From: an uncultured Mobiluncus sp.
GTDB lineage: Bacteria > Actinomycetota > Actinomycetes > Actinomycetales > Actinomycetaceae
Reading direction: 5' to 3'
DNA: 64,000 nucleotides
Assembly: GCF_902488535.1 (NCBI RefSeq)
Contig: NZ_CABTWO010000002.1
Location: forward strand, 62,001-126,000
Position numbers and translations under genes: made by a program. The notes beneath the pieces are model-generated. The model saw only the letters and a list, made by a program, of their open reading frames with translations. It had not been told where the DNA came from and ran no database searches. Below are positions 1 through 8,479 of the stretch, one piece after another. Every line of letters begins with the position of its first letter. Within the stretch, counting starts at the first letter, position 1.

Positions 1-309
1 ACTGAGGCTGACGGCGGCGAAGTCACGATTGGGTTCCGGCCTGAGGATTTGGAAATCACCACTGATACTGGTGATGGCGTGATGCCGATTGTGGTGGACA
101 TCATCGAAGAACTCGGTTCGGACGGCTACGTGTACGGTCACCTCGATGGCGCGGCACAAGGGACTTCCGGTTCAGTGACGGAAGATCACCTGGTGGTGCG
201 GGTTCCGCCGCGCACCGCCCCGAAACCCGGCAGCATCATGAACGTGCGGATTACCCCAGGTCATCAGCATGTCTTCAGTGCCGCGACTGGCAAGCGTCTG
301 CCCGACTAA
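1..309 (+). CDS. Sugar ABC transporter ATP-binding protein, C-terminal fragment
   Basis: The reading frame is open from base 1 and ends at TAA 307-309, so only the last 102 codons are in the window. The visible part opens with a GFRPEDLEI-like strand (the GxRPE motif) followed by beta-rich sequence, which matches the TOBE-type regulatory domain at the C-terminus of UgpC/MsmK/MalK ATPases that energise carbohydrate importers. The nucleotide-binding domain lies upstream, outside the window, so Walker motifs cannot be checked. The substrate is unknown. It is followed by a strong hairpin at 404-438, consistent with the end of an operon. Confidence 0.8.
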   Translation, partial: TEADGGEVTIGFRPEDLEITTDTGDGVMPIVVDIIEELGSDGYVYGHLDGAAQGTSGSVTEDHLVVRVPPRTAPKPGSIMNVRITPGHQHVFSAATGKRLPD

Positions 310-403
310 TCACTCGCCGGACGGGTCGGTCACTGCACAAGGCCGGGTGGCTCGGTCATTGCACAAGGCCGGTGTGCGTCTCGGTGACTTACGACAACTA
401 ATC

Positions 404-438
404 CGGGTGACCCCCGCCCCTGTGGCGGGGGTCACCCG
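404..438 (+). terminator. Terminator hairpin after ABC ATPase
   Basis: Perfect 15-bp GC-rich stem (404-418 with 424-438) around a 5-nt loop, about 95 bases after the ATPase stop. The downstream sequence is only mildly T-rich, so it may act as a terminator or as a 3' mRNA-stabilising structure. Confidence 0.7.
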
Positions 439-680
439 TGTATTTGGGCGCCCTGTTCGCGGGAAAATCCTCTTGATTCGGAAACTTCCAACGATTTACG
501 CAACAGCCCGGAATGATAAAAGTAGTTGCTGTTTATGTGTGAAACATGTAAATTTGAAGGTAGTTCTGTTGGTGGTCGGCGATTTTCGATGTCACCCCAT
601 CACAACTGTGAAGCTATTTGAATAAACCCCCTCAACTGGCAGGTAATCAACACCACCAAAACCCAACCACCTGCCGGTTG

Positions 681-720
681 AAACTGGGCGATTCTGGATT
701 CCAGAATCGCCCAGTTTTTT
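681..720 (+). terminator. Rho-independent terminator
   Basis: Perfect 17-bp stem (681-697 with 701-717), 3-nt loop and a run of six T at 715-720. This is a textbook intrinsic terminator on the + strand, yet no gene lies between it and the hairpin at 404-438. Confidence 0.85.
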
Positions 721-807
721 ACTCAACCAACAGCCACCCACCGATTGCGGCCGTAGGCCGAAGCCGCCGTAATTCCGGAGATACCCAGACCGGATTGTAT
801 TTATAAG

Positions 808-864
808 GTGGTATTTGGGCTGTAGCTGCCATTATTGGCAGCTACAGCCCAAATACCACTTTTT
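808..864 (+). terminator. Long rho-independent terminator
   Basis: Perfect 24-bp stem (808-831 with 836-859), 4-nt loop and a T-tract at 860-864. The outermost A/T pairs let it be read from both sides, so it may also stop transcripts of the minus-strand ramB gene that ends at 1010. Confidence 0.85.
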
Positions 865-1009
865 ATTCCACGCACACCCCCGAACCTACTTCCCGAACAA
901 CCGCCTGAGAATCCGGACGCAGTCCGATAATCCTGAGGCCCGCAATGACTCTAAATCGCCGCCAGCCAGCACAGATTGAGCGCCGAATTTGCCGGCGGCG
1001 TGTTTGCCC

Positions 1010-2512
1010 TCAGTCGTTGGCGTGTTTATCCAAGAATTCGTAAACCTCGCGATCATCTACTCCGGGGAAAGTTCCCGGCGGGGTCGCCGCCAGCAAATGC
1101 GAGTGAACTTTGACGGATGGCCAGGCGTAACGCGCCCATCTGCCCTGCAAATCCGCGGAGGGCTCCCGGCAGCAAGTTGCGGCAGGACAGCTGGATTGGA
1201 AACGTCGCGAGGTGTCCCGGCCGCGAAAGAACTGGGCGTGTTCAAATGGCGTGCCCACCGAAATGGAAAAATCCCCCGCCCGGTAGCGTTCCAGCTTGGA
1301 CACCGACCAATAGGTGCCGCTAGGGGTGTCGGTGTATTGATAGTACGGGGCTGCCGGGTCGATTTGTTCAAACAGTTGCCGGGCGCCGAACTTACGGCAC
1401 GCCAGCTGCCCTTCAATCGAACCGTCATTATGCGTCGGGAAAACCACGCCATCGTTGGCATAAGCCTTATAGATGGTGCCATCCGTGCCAACCCGCAGAA
1501 AGTGCGCCGTAATGCCCAGGTGTCGAGTCACCAGATTCGTGAACCGGTGGGCGGCGGTCTCGTAGGTGACGGCGACCCGATCCGATAGGTCCAGAATGGA
1601 TAAATCCCGGCGCCGCTTATCCTCCATCAGCTGGGCGACAGTGGCAGTTTCCGGCATCAGCACGGCCGAAGCGAAATAGTTGGCTTCGACCCGTTGGCGC
1701 AAGAACTCGTGGTAGGACGTGGGTTTGGGATGGTTTAGCGCCTGGTCCCCCAGGGCGCGCAGAATCAGGTTGCGCTGATCCCGATCGCGGGCTTCCAGAG
1801 AGTTCAGATAGATTCGCTGATGTTTCAAGTCGGTGATGGAGCGTGCCCCGCGCGGCAAGTCGGGCAGCTTGACTATGGAAAATCCCATGTAGTTGGCGAT
1901 TTCTTCAACTCCCGATTGCAGCAGGGGCCCGCCGGTGAAACCGGTCGCATCGGTGATTTCCGTGGCGAGTTGCTCAATGTCAGCCAGGTAGTTGTCTTTG
2001 TGATGCATTTCGATATGCAGCTGTTGGTTGGCTTTGCGGGCCGCCTCGGGGGAATCCAGGCTGATTGCCGTCAGCTGCTGCAGTTTCCGATGGGTCGCTA
2101 CCAGCGCTTTCAAGGCGTCGTGGGGTAACCGCGGGCCAATATGCACCTGGGGAATGCCCCACTTGACCGCCTCCGCGCTGGTCTGACACTCGTTCAGCTC
2201 CAGCTCCAGAGCGGCTCGTTCGTTGGGCGGACTGGGCTGCATCAACGTTTCGACACTGACTCCCAGCGCCGCCGCGATGGCAGTGAGCAGGCTCAGTCTC
2301 GGTTCGCGTTTGCCGTTCTCTATTTGGCTCAGAAGGGAGGTGGCGCGGTTGACCCGTTCCCCCAAGACGGTGAGGGTCATGCCTTGGCTGGTGCGAGCGT
2401 AGCGAATCCGGGCTCCCAAGGTCGCCAAATCGATATCGTGATGGCGTTTACTCGCGCCAGCCGGCGGCAACGGGGCAGGAATTTCGCCGCGGACAGGCTT
2501 TTTAGTGGTCAT
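1010..2512 (-). CDS. ramB: RamB-type XRE regulator of acetate/glyoxylate metabolism
   Basis: A 500-residue regulator. An XRE helix-turn-helix spans about residues 33-90 (motif SLLSQIENGKREPRLS). A central IrrE/ImmA-like segment contains FLRQRVEANYFASAVLMPE, whose HExxH-type zinc motif is degenerate. The C-terminal domain is the type seen in short-chain fatty-acid regulators, with paired cysteines (CPAATCC). In Corynebacterium RamB controls aceA, aceB and acetate-activation genes. Here the gene diverges from aceA-aceB, which supports the same role. ATG 2512 was chosen over an upstream frame opening at 2560 because GAGGTG sits 7 bases before it. A 12-bp palindrome at 2557-2568 lies just upstream and could serve autoregulation. 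Confidence 0.88.
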   Translation of the reverse strand: MTTKKPVRGEIPAPLPPAGASKRHHDIDLATLGARIRYARTSQGMTLTVLGERVNRATSLLSQIENGKREPRLSLLTAIAAALGVSVETLMQPSPPNERAALELELNECQTSAEAVKWGIPQVHIGPRLPHDALKALVATHRKLQQLTAISLDSPEAARKANQQLHIEMHHKDNYLADIEQLATEITDATGFTGGPLLQSGVEEIANYMGFSIVKLPDLPRGARSITDLKHQRIYLNSLEARDRDQRNLILRALGDQALNHPKPTSYHEFLRQRVEANYFASAVLMPETATVAQLMEDKRRRDLSILDLSDRVAVTYETAAHRFTNLVTRHLGITAHFLRVGTDGTIYKAYANDGVVFPTHNDGSIEGQLACRKFGARQLFEQIDPAAPYYQYTDTPSGTYWSVSKLERYRAGDFSISVGTPFEHAQFFRGRDTSRRFQSSCPAATCCREPSADLQGRWARYAWPSVKVHSHLLAATPPGTFPGVDDREVYEFLDKHAND

Positions 2513-2787
2513 CGTCGCACCTCTAAATTCTTCCCCGCGAAGGGGACGCTTTTTTCTCACTTAAGTGAAAGTTTAGGATTTTTTCACAACCCCATTTGAC
2601 GCGTACGGGGTCAAGGACAGCATTTTTTTATCTTATTGTAAACTTTTGCATTTTTTTACACAATATTACCTTGAAAAAATAGGCAACCTAGCACCACAAT
2701 AAAAGTAATAAACCTTTTCACTCAATGGCGAGCCTACAACCCCCGTAAGTTCACAACCTGAGTGCCCAACAAGTTAGGAACCGCAAA
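2513..2787. promoter_or_regulatory. Divergent ramB/aceA control region with RamB-box-like sites
   Basis: This AT-rich divergent spacer contains aaacttttgcatt at 2640-2652, one base longer than the known RamB consensus AAAACTTTGCAAA. On the minus strand AAACTTTCA lies at about 2566-2575, beside the perfect palindrome tcacttaagtga (2557-2568). Long T/A tracts at 2623-2670 favour bent promoter DNA. Binding by the adjacent regulator is inferred from motif similarity and gene order. Confidence 0.5.
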
Positions 2788-4077
2788 ATGACCGAAACTG
2801 CTGAACAGCGCATTGCCCGCGTAGGCGCCGAAATCGACAACGACTGGAAGACCAACCCTCGCTGGAAGGGTGTCGTTCGCGAATACACTGGTGAACAGGT
2901 CGCTCGCCTCCAGGGCTCTATCACCCAGGAACACACTCTGGCCCGGCTGGGTGCTGAGAAACTCTGGAAGGCGCTGCACGAGAACGACTACGTGCACGCT
3001 TTGGGTGCCATCACCGGTAACCAGGCCGTAGAAATGGCGAAGGCCGGTTTGAAGGCTATCTACCTGTCCGGCTGGCAGGTCGCGGGCGACGGCAACTCCG
3101 CCTCTGAAACCTACCCCGACCAGTCCCTTTACCCCTACGATTCGGTACCGAAGATGGTCAAGCGGATCAACAACGCCCTGGTGCGCGCCGATCAGGTGGA
3201 CTACTCCGAAGGCAAGTCCGATGTGGACTACTTCCTGCCTATCGTGGCTGACGCGGAAGCCGGTTTCGGCGGCCCGCTGAACGCTTACGAACTGGCCAAG
3301 CACCTGATCGAGGCCGGTGCTTCCGGGATGCACTACGAGGATCAGCTGTCCTCGGCAAAGAAGTGCGGTCACTTGGGCGGCAAGGTGTTGATTCCGACCC
3401 AGCAGCACATCCAAAACTTGAAGGCGGCTCGTTTGGCGGCTGACGTGGAAGGCGTGCCGACCTTGCTGGTGGCTCGTACCGACTCCTTGGGCGCGAACCT
3501 CATCACTTCCGATGTGGACGAAACCGACAAGCCGTTCCTGACTGGCGAGCGCTCCCCCGAAGGCCACTACTACACCACCCCGGGTGCCGAGGTCGTTATC
3601 GCTCGTTTGCTGGCTTTCGCCCCCTACGCGGACTTGCTGTGGGTCGAAACCAACACCCCGGATCCCGAGTTGGCTCGCAAGGTCGCCGAAGCGGTCAAGG
3701 GCAAGTACCCGGACAAGATGCTGGCCTACAACTGCTCGCCGTCCTTCAACTGGAAGGCCAACCTGTCCGACGATCAAATCGCTTCCTTCCAGAAGGACTT
3801 GGGCGCGATGGGTTACGCTTTCCAGTTCATCACTCTGGCGGGCTTCCACCAGATCAACTACGGCATGTTCGACCTGGCCTACGGCTACGCTCGCGAAGGC
3901 ATGAGCGCCTACGTGAAGCTGCAGCAGGCCGAGTTCGACTCCGAATCCCGCGGCTACACCGCCACCAAGCACCAGCGTGAGGTTGGTGCGGGCTACTTCG
4001 ACTTGGTGTCCACCACCGTGAACCCCGAATCCTCCACCTTGGCGTTGAAGGGTTCCACCGAAGAAGCTCAGTTCTAA
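2788..4077 (+). CDS. aceA: Isocitrate lyase
   Basis: This 429-residue cytosolic enzyme cleaves isocitrate to succinate and glyoxylate, the first glyoxylate-shunt step. The catalytic loop KKCGH is at residues 191-195 (Cys193 is the expected acid/base). The N-terminal block ending in the TGNQAVEMAKAGLKAIYLSG-like barrel strand and the C-terminal QFITLAGFH motif are typical of the short bacterial form, whose usual length is about 430. ATG 2788 follows taggaac at a suitable distance. It is followed by aceB on the same strand after 103 bases containing a hairpin. Control by the divergent RamB is likely. Confidence 0.97.
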   Translation: MTETAEQRIARVGAEIDNDWKTNPRWKGVVREYTGEQVARLQGSITQEHTLARLGAEKLWKALHENDYVHALGAITGNQAVEMAKAGLKAIYLSGWQVAGDGNSASETYPDQSLYPYDSVPKMVKRINNALVRADQVDYSEGKSDVDYFLPIVADAEAGFGGPLNAYELAKHLIEAGASGMHYEDQLSSAKKCGHLGGKVLIPTQQHIQNLKAARLAADVEGVPTLLVARTDSLGANLITSDVDETDKPFLTGERSPEGHYYTTPGAEVVIARLLAFAPYADLLWVETNTPDPELARKVAEAVKGKYPDKMLAYNCSPSFNWKANLSDDQIASFQKDLGAMGYAFQFITLAGFHQINYGMFDLAYGYAREGMSAYVKLQQAEFDSESRGYTATKHQREVGAGYFDLVSTTVNPESSTLALKGSTEEAQF

Positions 4078-4101
4078 TATCGTTGCGAATTCAACCCCCA
4101 A

Positions 4102-4145
4102 ACCGGGCGGCGTCCTCGATTGCGAGACCGTCGACGCCGCCCGGT
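4102..4145 (+). terminator. Hairpin between aceA and aceB
   Basis: Perfect 13-bp stem accgggcggcgtc (4102-4114) with 4133-4145 around an 18-nt loop that has its own 4-bp helix. No T-tract follows, so it more likely attenuates transcription or protects the aceA 3' end than fully ends it. Confidence 0.55.
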
Positions 4146-4180
4146 CACCCATCTATTGAGAAAAAAGAAAAGAGACACAC

Positions 4181-5812
4181 ATGGAACTCCGTCCTGTGAA
4201 AGTGGTTCATCCGGTCGTCGACGGCAAAGAAGTTGTAGTTGAGCGCGAGGACGAAATCCTCACCCCGGAAGCCCTGACTTTCCTGAAAAAACTGCACGTG
4301 AATTTTTCCGGGCGCCGCGCCGAGTTGCTGCGTGACCGCCACGACCGCCGTCAGCAGCTGGTCAATGGGCGACTGCCGCGCTTCCTGGTAGAGACCAGGG
4401 ACGTGCGCGAGGACGACTCGTGGAAAGTTGCCCCGCTGGGTCCCGGCCTGGAGGATCGCCGGGTCGAAATGACCGGCCCGACCGACCGCAAGATGACTAT
4501 TAACGCCCTGAATTCCGGGGCTGCCGCGTGGATGGCAGACTTCGAGGATGCCAACACGCCCCACTGGGAAAACGTCATTGGCGGCCAGGTCAACCTGCGT
4601 GACGCGATTGCGGGCACCATCACGTTCGATTCCCCGCAAGGCAAGCACTACGAGCTAAAGGATCACGACATCACCAAGCTGCCGACCCTGCTGGTGCGTC
4701 CGCGCGGCTGGCACCTGGTGGAAAAGCACATCATGGCTGGTAACGAGCCGATGGTGGGCGCCTTGGTGGACTTCGGTCTGTACTTTTTCCACAACGCCAA
4801 GACGTTGATTGAAAAGGGCCGCGGACCGTACTTTTACCTGCCAAAGATGGAGTCTCACCGTGAGGCGCGTCTGTGGGCTGACGTGTTTTCTTACGCCGAA
4901 GAGTACATGGGGATTCCTCACGGCACGATTCGCGCCACCTGCTTGATTGAGACCATCATGGCCGCTTTCGAGATGGAAGAATTCCTTTACGAGCTGCGCG
5001 ATTACAGCGCCGGTCTGAACGCGGGACGTTGGGACTACATTTTCTCAATCATTAAGAAGTTCCGTGATTCCGGCTCCAAGTACATCTTGCCGGATCGTGC
5101 TTTGGTCGGCATGACTGCCCCGATGATGCGCGCCTACACCGAGTTGTTGGTGAAAACGTGTCACAAGCGCGGGGCGTCGGCTATTGGCGGAATGTCCGCC
5201 TTTATCCCTTCGCGTGACGCGAGCGAAAATGCCGAGATTGAGCGGAAAGTCCGGGCGGATAAGTCCCGCGAGGCCGCCGATGGTTTCGACGGTTCGTGGT
5301 GCGCTCACCCCGGCATGGTGCCCTACATCCGCGACGAGTTCGACAAGGTTTTAGGCACGAACCCGAACCAAATCTCGAAGCAGCGTCCCGAGGTGAACGT
5401 TACGGCAGAGGACCTGTTGAACGTGTCTGCTACCGAGGGCGCGGTGAGCGAAGCGGGCGTGCGCACCAACATTTCGGTTTCCTTGCGCTACCTGGAATCT
5501 TGGTTGGGTGGCAACGGCGCGGTCGGCATTTTCGGCCTGATGGAGGACGCCGCTACCGCCGAGATTTCTCGCGCCCAGATTTGGCAGTGGATTCACAACC
5601 GCGTCAAGCTCGACGACGGCCGCGAGGTTACTCGCGAACTGTGCCAGTCCCTCATGGATGAGGAATCCGCAAAGTTCAAGGCTGAAATCGGGGATGACCC
5701 GCAGCGTCAAGCCAACCTGACCCGCGCGGTCCAGATTTTTGGCGACATTTCGCTGCAAGATGAGTTCCCGACCTTCCTGACCGTTCCGGTTTACGCCAAC
5801 TACGTGGCCTAA
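4181..5812 (+). CDS. aceB: Malate synthase A
   Basis: This 543-residue enzyme condenses glyoxylate with acetyl-CoA to malate, completing the glyoxylate bypass with aceA. Its length fits isoform A (about 530-550) rather than G (about 720). Conserved blocks are visible: a DFEDANTPHW segment, LPKMESHREARLW, TIRATCLIETIMAAFEMEEF and DGSWCAHPGMV, which carry the metal-binding and catalytic acidic residues of the barrel. The start at 4181 is preceded by a purine-rich agaaaagaga rather than a perfect Shine-Dalgarno. It is co-directional with aceA and ends 24 bases before a strong terminator. Confidence 0.96.
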   Translation: MELRPVKVVHPVVDGKEVVVEREDEILTPEALTFLKKLHVNFSGRRAELLRDRHDRRQQLVNGRLPRFLVETRDVREDDSWKVAPLGPGLEDRRVEMTGPTDRKMTINALNSGAAAWMADFEDANTPHWENVIGGQVNLRDAIAGTITFDSPQGKHYELKDHDITKLPTLLVRPRGWHLVEKHIMAGNEPMVGALVDFGLYFFHNAKTLIEKGRGPYFYLPKMESHREARLWADVFSYAEEYMGIPHGTIRATCLIETIMAAFEMEEFLYELRDYSAGLNAGRWDYIFSIIKKFRDSGSKYILPDRALVGMTAPMMRAYTELLVKTCHKRGASAIGGMSAFIPSRDASENAEIERKVRADKSREAADGFDGSWCAHPGMVPYIRDEFDKVLGTNPNQISKQRPEVNVTAEDLLNVSATEGAVSEAGVRTNISVSLRYLESWLGGNGAVGIFGLMEDAATAEISRAQIWQWIHNRVKLDDGREVTRELCQSLMDEESAKFKAEIGDDPQRQANLTRAVQIFGDISLQDEFPTFLTVPVYANYVA

Positions 5813-5835
5813 CGCCGCGGACGACGCAAAAACCA

Positions 5836-5879
5836 CAAAGAGCCGGTTTTGTACTGTTTGGTACAGAACCGGCTCTTTG
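5836..5879 (+). terminator. Terminator between convergent aceB and xthA
   Basis: 19-bp stem (5836-5854 with 5861-5879) with one G-U pair and a 6-nt loop, in the gap between the converging genes. T-rich sequence after it (tgctatttt) suits the + strand; the A-rich 5' flank gives T's on the minus strand, so it may serve both. Confidence 0.75.
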
Positions 5880-6058
5880 CTATTTTCGCGTGGAAACCTG
5901 AGTCAGCGTAGGGCGCTATAGATTTCGCCACGCACTGTTTCCGAAACCGTGCCGTTTGCGACCCCGAGACGCGCGCTTTCTTTGGGCGTGACGACACCCG
6001 AGGTCTTGTCGAGCTTGAGTAGACGCTCCTTTTCGACCGGTAGGGGACAGACCAGGAT

Positions 6059-6919
6059 TTATTCGAAATCCACGACCACCGGAGCGTGGTCGGAGGGCTG
6101 TTCCCCGTCACGTTCGGCGGTGTCGATGAATGCACCGGTCACGCGAGAAACCAGGCGCGGAGTAGCCAAGGCAAAGTCGATTTTCATGCCTTGGTTACGC
6201 CGCCAGCGGGCCCGCTGGTAGTCCCAGTAGGTCCAGCCGGGAGCGAATTTTCGAGTAATTTCGGTCAGATTTCCGGGCAAACCCGCGATGAGGTCATCGT
6301 GGAGGGTGACCGCGTCACCGACCGTGTCGGGGTCTAGGAGCTTGGCAAAAACTTGCCGTTCCGGTTCGGAAACATGGGTCGCCCCGACGAAGTCCGCCAT
6401 GTCCCACACGTCCTCATCACGAGGAGCCACGTTGAAGTCCCCCAGGTAAAGACCCAAACTTTCCGGATCTGTGTCCAGGGTGCGAATCACGTGGGAGCGC
6501 AGGGAATCGAGCCATTTCAGCTTGTATTGATAGTGAAGGTGACCGACCTCGCGCCCATTGGGAACATAGAGCGACCAGCACTCCACTCCGGCCACGCGCA
6601 CCCCCAAGACTCGTGGTTCCAGCTGAGGCGGCTTGGGCGGGATAGAAAAATACGGCTGGGCGATGGCACCGTAAAACTCGGTACCCAACAGGTGGGCGCT
6701 AATCCCCTGCCGCACCGCCACCGCGACCCCGTTCCACTGATTCAAACCGTTAACAAACACCTGGTAGCCGGCGGTTTCAAAAGCGGCGGTAGGGAACTGA
6801 TCGTTGCGACACTTGATTTCCTGCATCGCCAAAACGTCGATGTTTTCGCGTGCCAGGAACGCCGTCACTCGATTCAGGCGAGTGCGAATCGAGTTCACGT
6901 TCCAAGTCGCTATACGCAA
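6059..6919 (-). CDS. xthA: Exodeoxyribonuclease III / AP endonuclease
   Basis: This member of the endonuclease/exonuclease/phosphatase fold acts at abasic sites and 3' ends in base-excision repair. Motifs visible are ATWNVNSIRTRL at the N-terminus, AMQEIK (metal-binding Glu), the YLGDFN block, and SDHAPVVVDFE at the C-terminus (catalytic Asp-His). I place the start at a TTG (6919) because GGAGG lies about 5 bases upstream and the family begins directly with this strand. An upstream start at 6985 would add 22 unconserved residues. That gives 286 aa, close to the E. coli enzyme. Its 5' end lies about 80 bases from the divergent glucosidase. Confidence 0.93.
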   Translation of the reverse strand: MRIATWNVNSIRTRLNRVTAFLARENIDVLAMQEIKCRNDQFPTAAFETAGYQVFVNGLNQWNGVAVAVRQGISAHLLGTEFYGAIAQPYFSIPPKPPQLEPRVLGVRVAGVECWSLYVPNGREVGHLHYQYKLKWLDSLRSHVIRTLDTDPESLGLYLGDFNVAPRDEDVWDMADFVGATHVSEPERQVFAKLLDPDTVGDAVTLHDDLIAGLPGNLTEITRKFAPGWTYWDYQRARWRRNQGMKIDFALATPRLVSRVTGAFIDTAERDGEQPSDHAPVVVDFE

Positions 6920-6998
6920 CGTAACCTCCCTCGGAAATGGATGCTCCCAGTCTATCGAATTCCCTGCTGGACGGGACAAAGACACCTAAAATTGGTCT

Positions 6999-8468
6999 AT
7001 GGACACGAAATTTACCAACCCCCGCGACCTGGCACGCGAACTTGCATTCCCCCCAGACTTTGCCTTCGGCACTTCCACGGCTTCGTATCAGATTGAAGGA
7101 GCCGTCAGCGCCGATGGACGCCAAGAGAGCATCTGGGATACTTTCGTCCACACCCCCGGCAAAGTCATTGACAACACCACCGGCGACACCGCTTGTGACC
7201 ACTACCACCTGTTCAACCGCGATGTCGAACTGATGCGGCAAGCCGGCCTGAAACACTACCGCCTTTCCCTGGCTTGGCCGCGTATCCTGACCGCTGCAGG
7301 CACACCGAACCAGGCCGGAATCGATTTCTATAACCGCGTCTTAGATGCCCTAGCTGAGGCAGACATCGAAGTCATGGCGACGCTGTATCACTGGGATTTG
7401 CCCCAAGCTATGCAGGACAAAGGAGGCTGGCTCAATCCTGAGACCACCGCCATGTTCCTGCGCTACGCCAAGGTCGCCTACGAGGCATTCCATGACCGGG
7501 TGAAACACTGGATTCCCATCAACGAGCCGAATGTCCACACCCTGCTCGGTCACGCTATCGGGATTCACGCCCCCGGTCTGACACTTGGCTACCAGGCGCT
7601 TGGCGTGGGACACGCCTTGAACTTGGCCCACGGTGAAACGGTGCGGCTGCTGCACGGTTTGGGTGCCTCGTCGGTCGGTTGCGCCCCCAACCACACCCCG
7701 GTCTATCCAGCCGACACCGAAAACCCGATGGACGTACAGATGGCCGGTCTCTATGACGCGATTTACAACGACTTCTTTGCTTCGGCCATGTTGAAAGGGA
7801 CTTACCCGCAGGCGGTTCTGGACCTCATCGCCCAGGAGGTCAACCCCGAGACTGCTGCAGCCATGAGCGAGCAGGTCAAAGGCGCCTGCGAGCCCCTGGA
7901 CTTTTATGGAATCAACTACTACGAACCGGCCGTAGTGGTCTCACGACTGCCCGGCGACGACACACCGCCAACAGCCACGCCACCTGCCGCACCCCCCTTG
8001 CACGCAGACAACGCCGGTCTGTACACGATGCCGGACGGTATCCCCTTCACGATTGAATCCCTAAAGATGGAAGACCGCACCAGCTTCGACTGGGCGATAT
8101 ACCCTGAGGGACTGACCGAAATCCTGGTACAGCTCCGGGAACGCTACGGGTCTGCCTTGCCCCCAATCATTGTGACCGAGGGCGGTGCGGCGTTTACGGA
8201 AACCGTCACCACCGACGACTCCGGTCAAGCGCGGGTTCATGACCCGCGGCGTATCGACTACCTGGCCCGACACTTCCAAGCTGTGGCGGCGGCTCGCCAA
8301 GCCGGGGTAAACGTAGCCGGATACTATGTTTGGTCTCTGCTGGACAACTTTGAATGGGCCGATGGCGAAACCCAGCGGTTCGGGCTGATCTACACGGACT
8401 TTGCCACCGCCGATAAGACCCGGATTCCCAAAGATTCCTATTACTGGTATCGAGACTTGATTGCGTAG
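6999..8468 (+). CDS. Glycoside hydrolase family 1 beta-glucosidase
   Basis: A 489-residue family 1 enzyme, predicted to be a cytosolic beta-glucosidase or phospho-independent relative. The acid/base glutamate is in INEPNVH (Glu176) and the nucleophile is in IVTEGGAAF (Glu394; most members have TENG, here TEGG). The N-terminal FPPDFAFGTSTASYQIEG and C-terminal YYVWSLLDNFEWADG blocks are diagnostic. There is no signal peptide. No clear Shine-Dalgarno precedes the ATG. An MFS transporter begins 11 bases downstream, so uptake of an intact beta-glucoside followed by hydrolysis inside the cell is the likely pathway. Confidence 0.93.
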   Translation: MDTKFTNPRDLARELAFPPDFAFGTSTASYQIEGAVSADGRQESIWDTFVHTPGKVIDNTTGDTACDHYHLFNRDVELMRQAGLKHYRLSLAWPRILTAAGTPNQAGIDFYNRVLDALAEADIEVMATLYHWDLPQAMQDKGGWLNPETTAMFLRYAKVAYEAFHDRVKHWIPINEPNVHTLLGHAIGIHAPGLTLGYQALGVGHALNLAHGETVRLLHGLGASSVGCAPNHTPVYPADTENPMDVQMAGLYDAIYNDFFASAMLKGTYPQAVLDLIAQEVNPETAAAMSEQVKGACEPLDFYGINYYEPAVVVSRLPGDDTPPTATPPAAPPLHADNAGLYTMPDGIPFTIESLKMEDRTSFDWAIYPEGLTEILVQLRERYGSALPPIIVTEGGAAFTETVTTDDSGQARVHDPRRIDYLARHFQAVAAARQAGVNVAGYYVWSLLDNFEWADGETQRFGLIYTDFATADKTRIPKDSYYWYRDLIA

Positions 8469-8479
8469 GTAGGCCAGCA

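Larger units (their letters stand above)
310..1009. other. Gene-free 700-bp stretch with three terminator hairpins
   Basis: I see no convincing gene here. Bases 325-390 hold two and a half degenerate 27-29-bp direct repeats (core tcggtcaYtgcacaaggccg). Three perfect or near-perfect hairpins follow at 404-438, 681-720 and 808-864, two of them with T-tracts on the + strand. Short open frames across 618-806 lack a ribosome-binding site and are formed largely by the hairpin arms. Confidence 0.7.

Noticed and set aside
325..390. Tandem 27-29-bp repeats considered as a CRISPR or operator array
   Set aside because: Only two good copies and a half, with no spacers; too few to support either.
618..806. 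Short frame between terminators
   Set aside because: Most of it is made of hairpin arms and it lacks a start signal.
1057..1491. 144-codon minus-strand frame within the C-terminal part of the RamB-type gene
   Set aside because: It lies in a different frame inside a gene whose C-terminal domain is clearly conserved; there is no sign of a frameshift.
2734..4152. Long open frame (472 codons) antisense to aceA
   Set aside because: A mirror frame created by GC-biased codon usage of aceA; its translation is Gly/Val/His-rich with no motifs.
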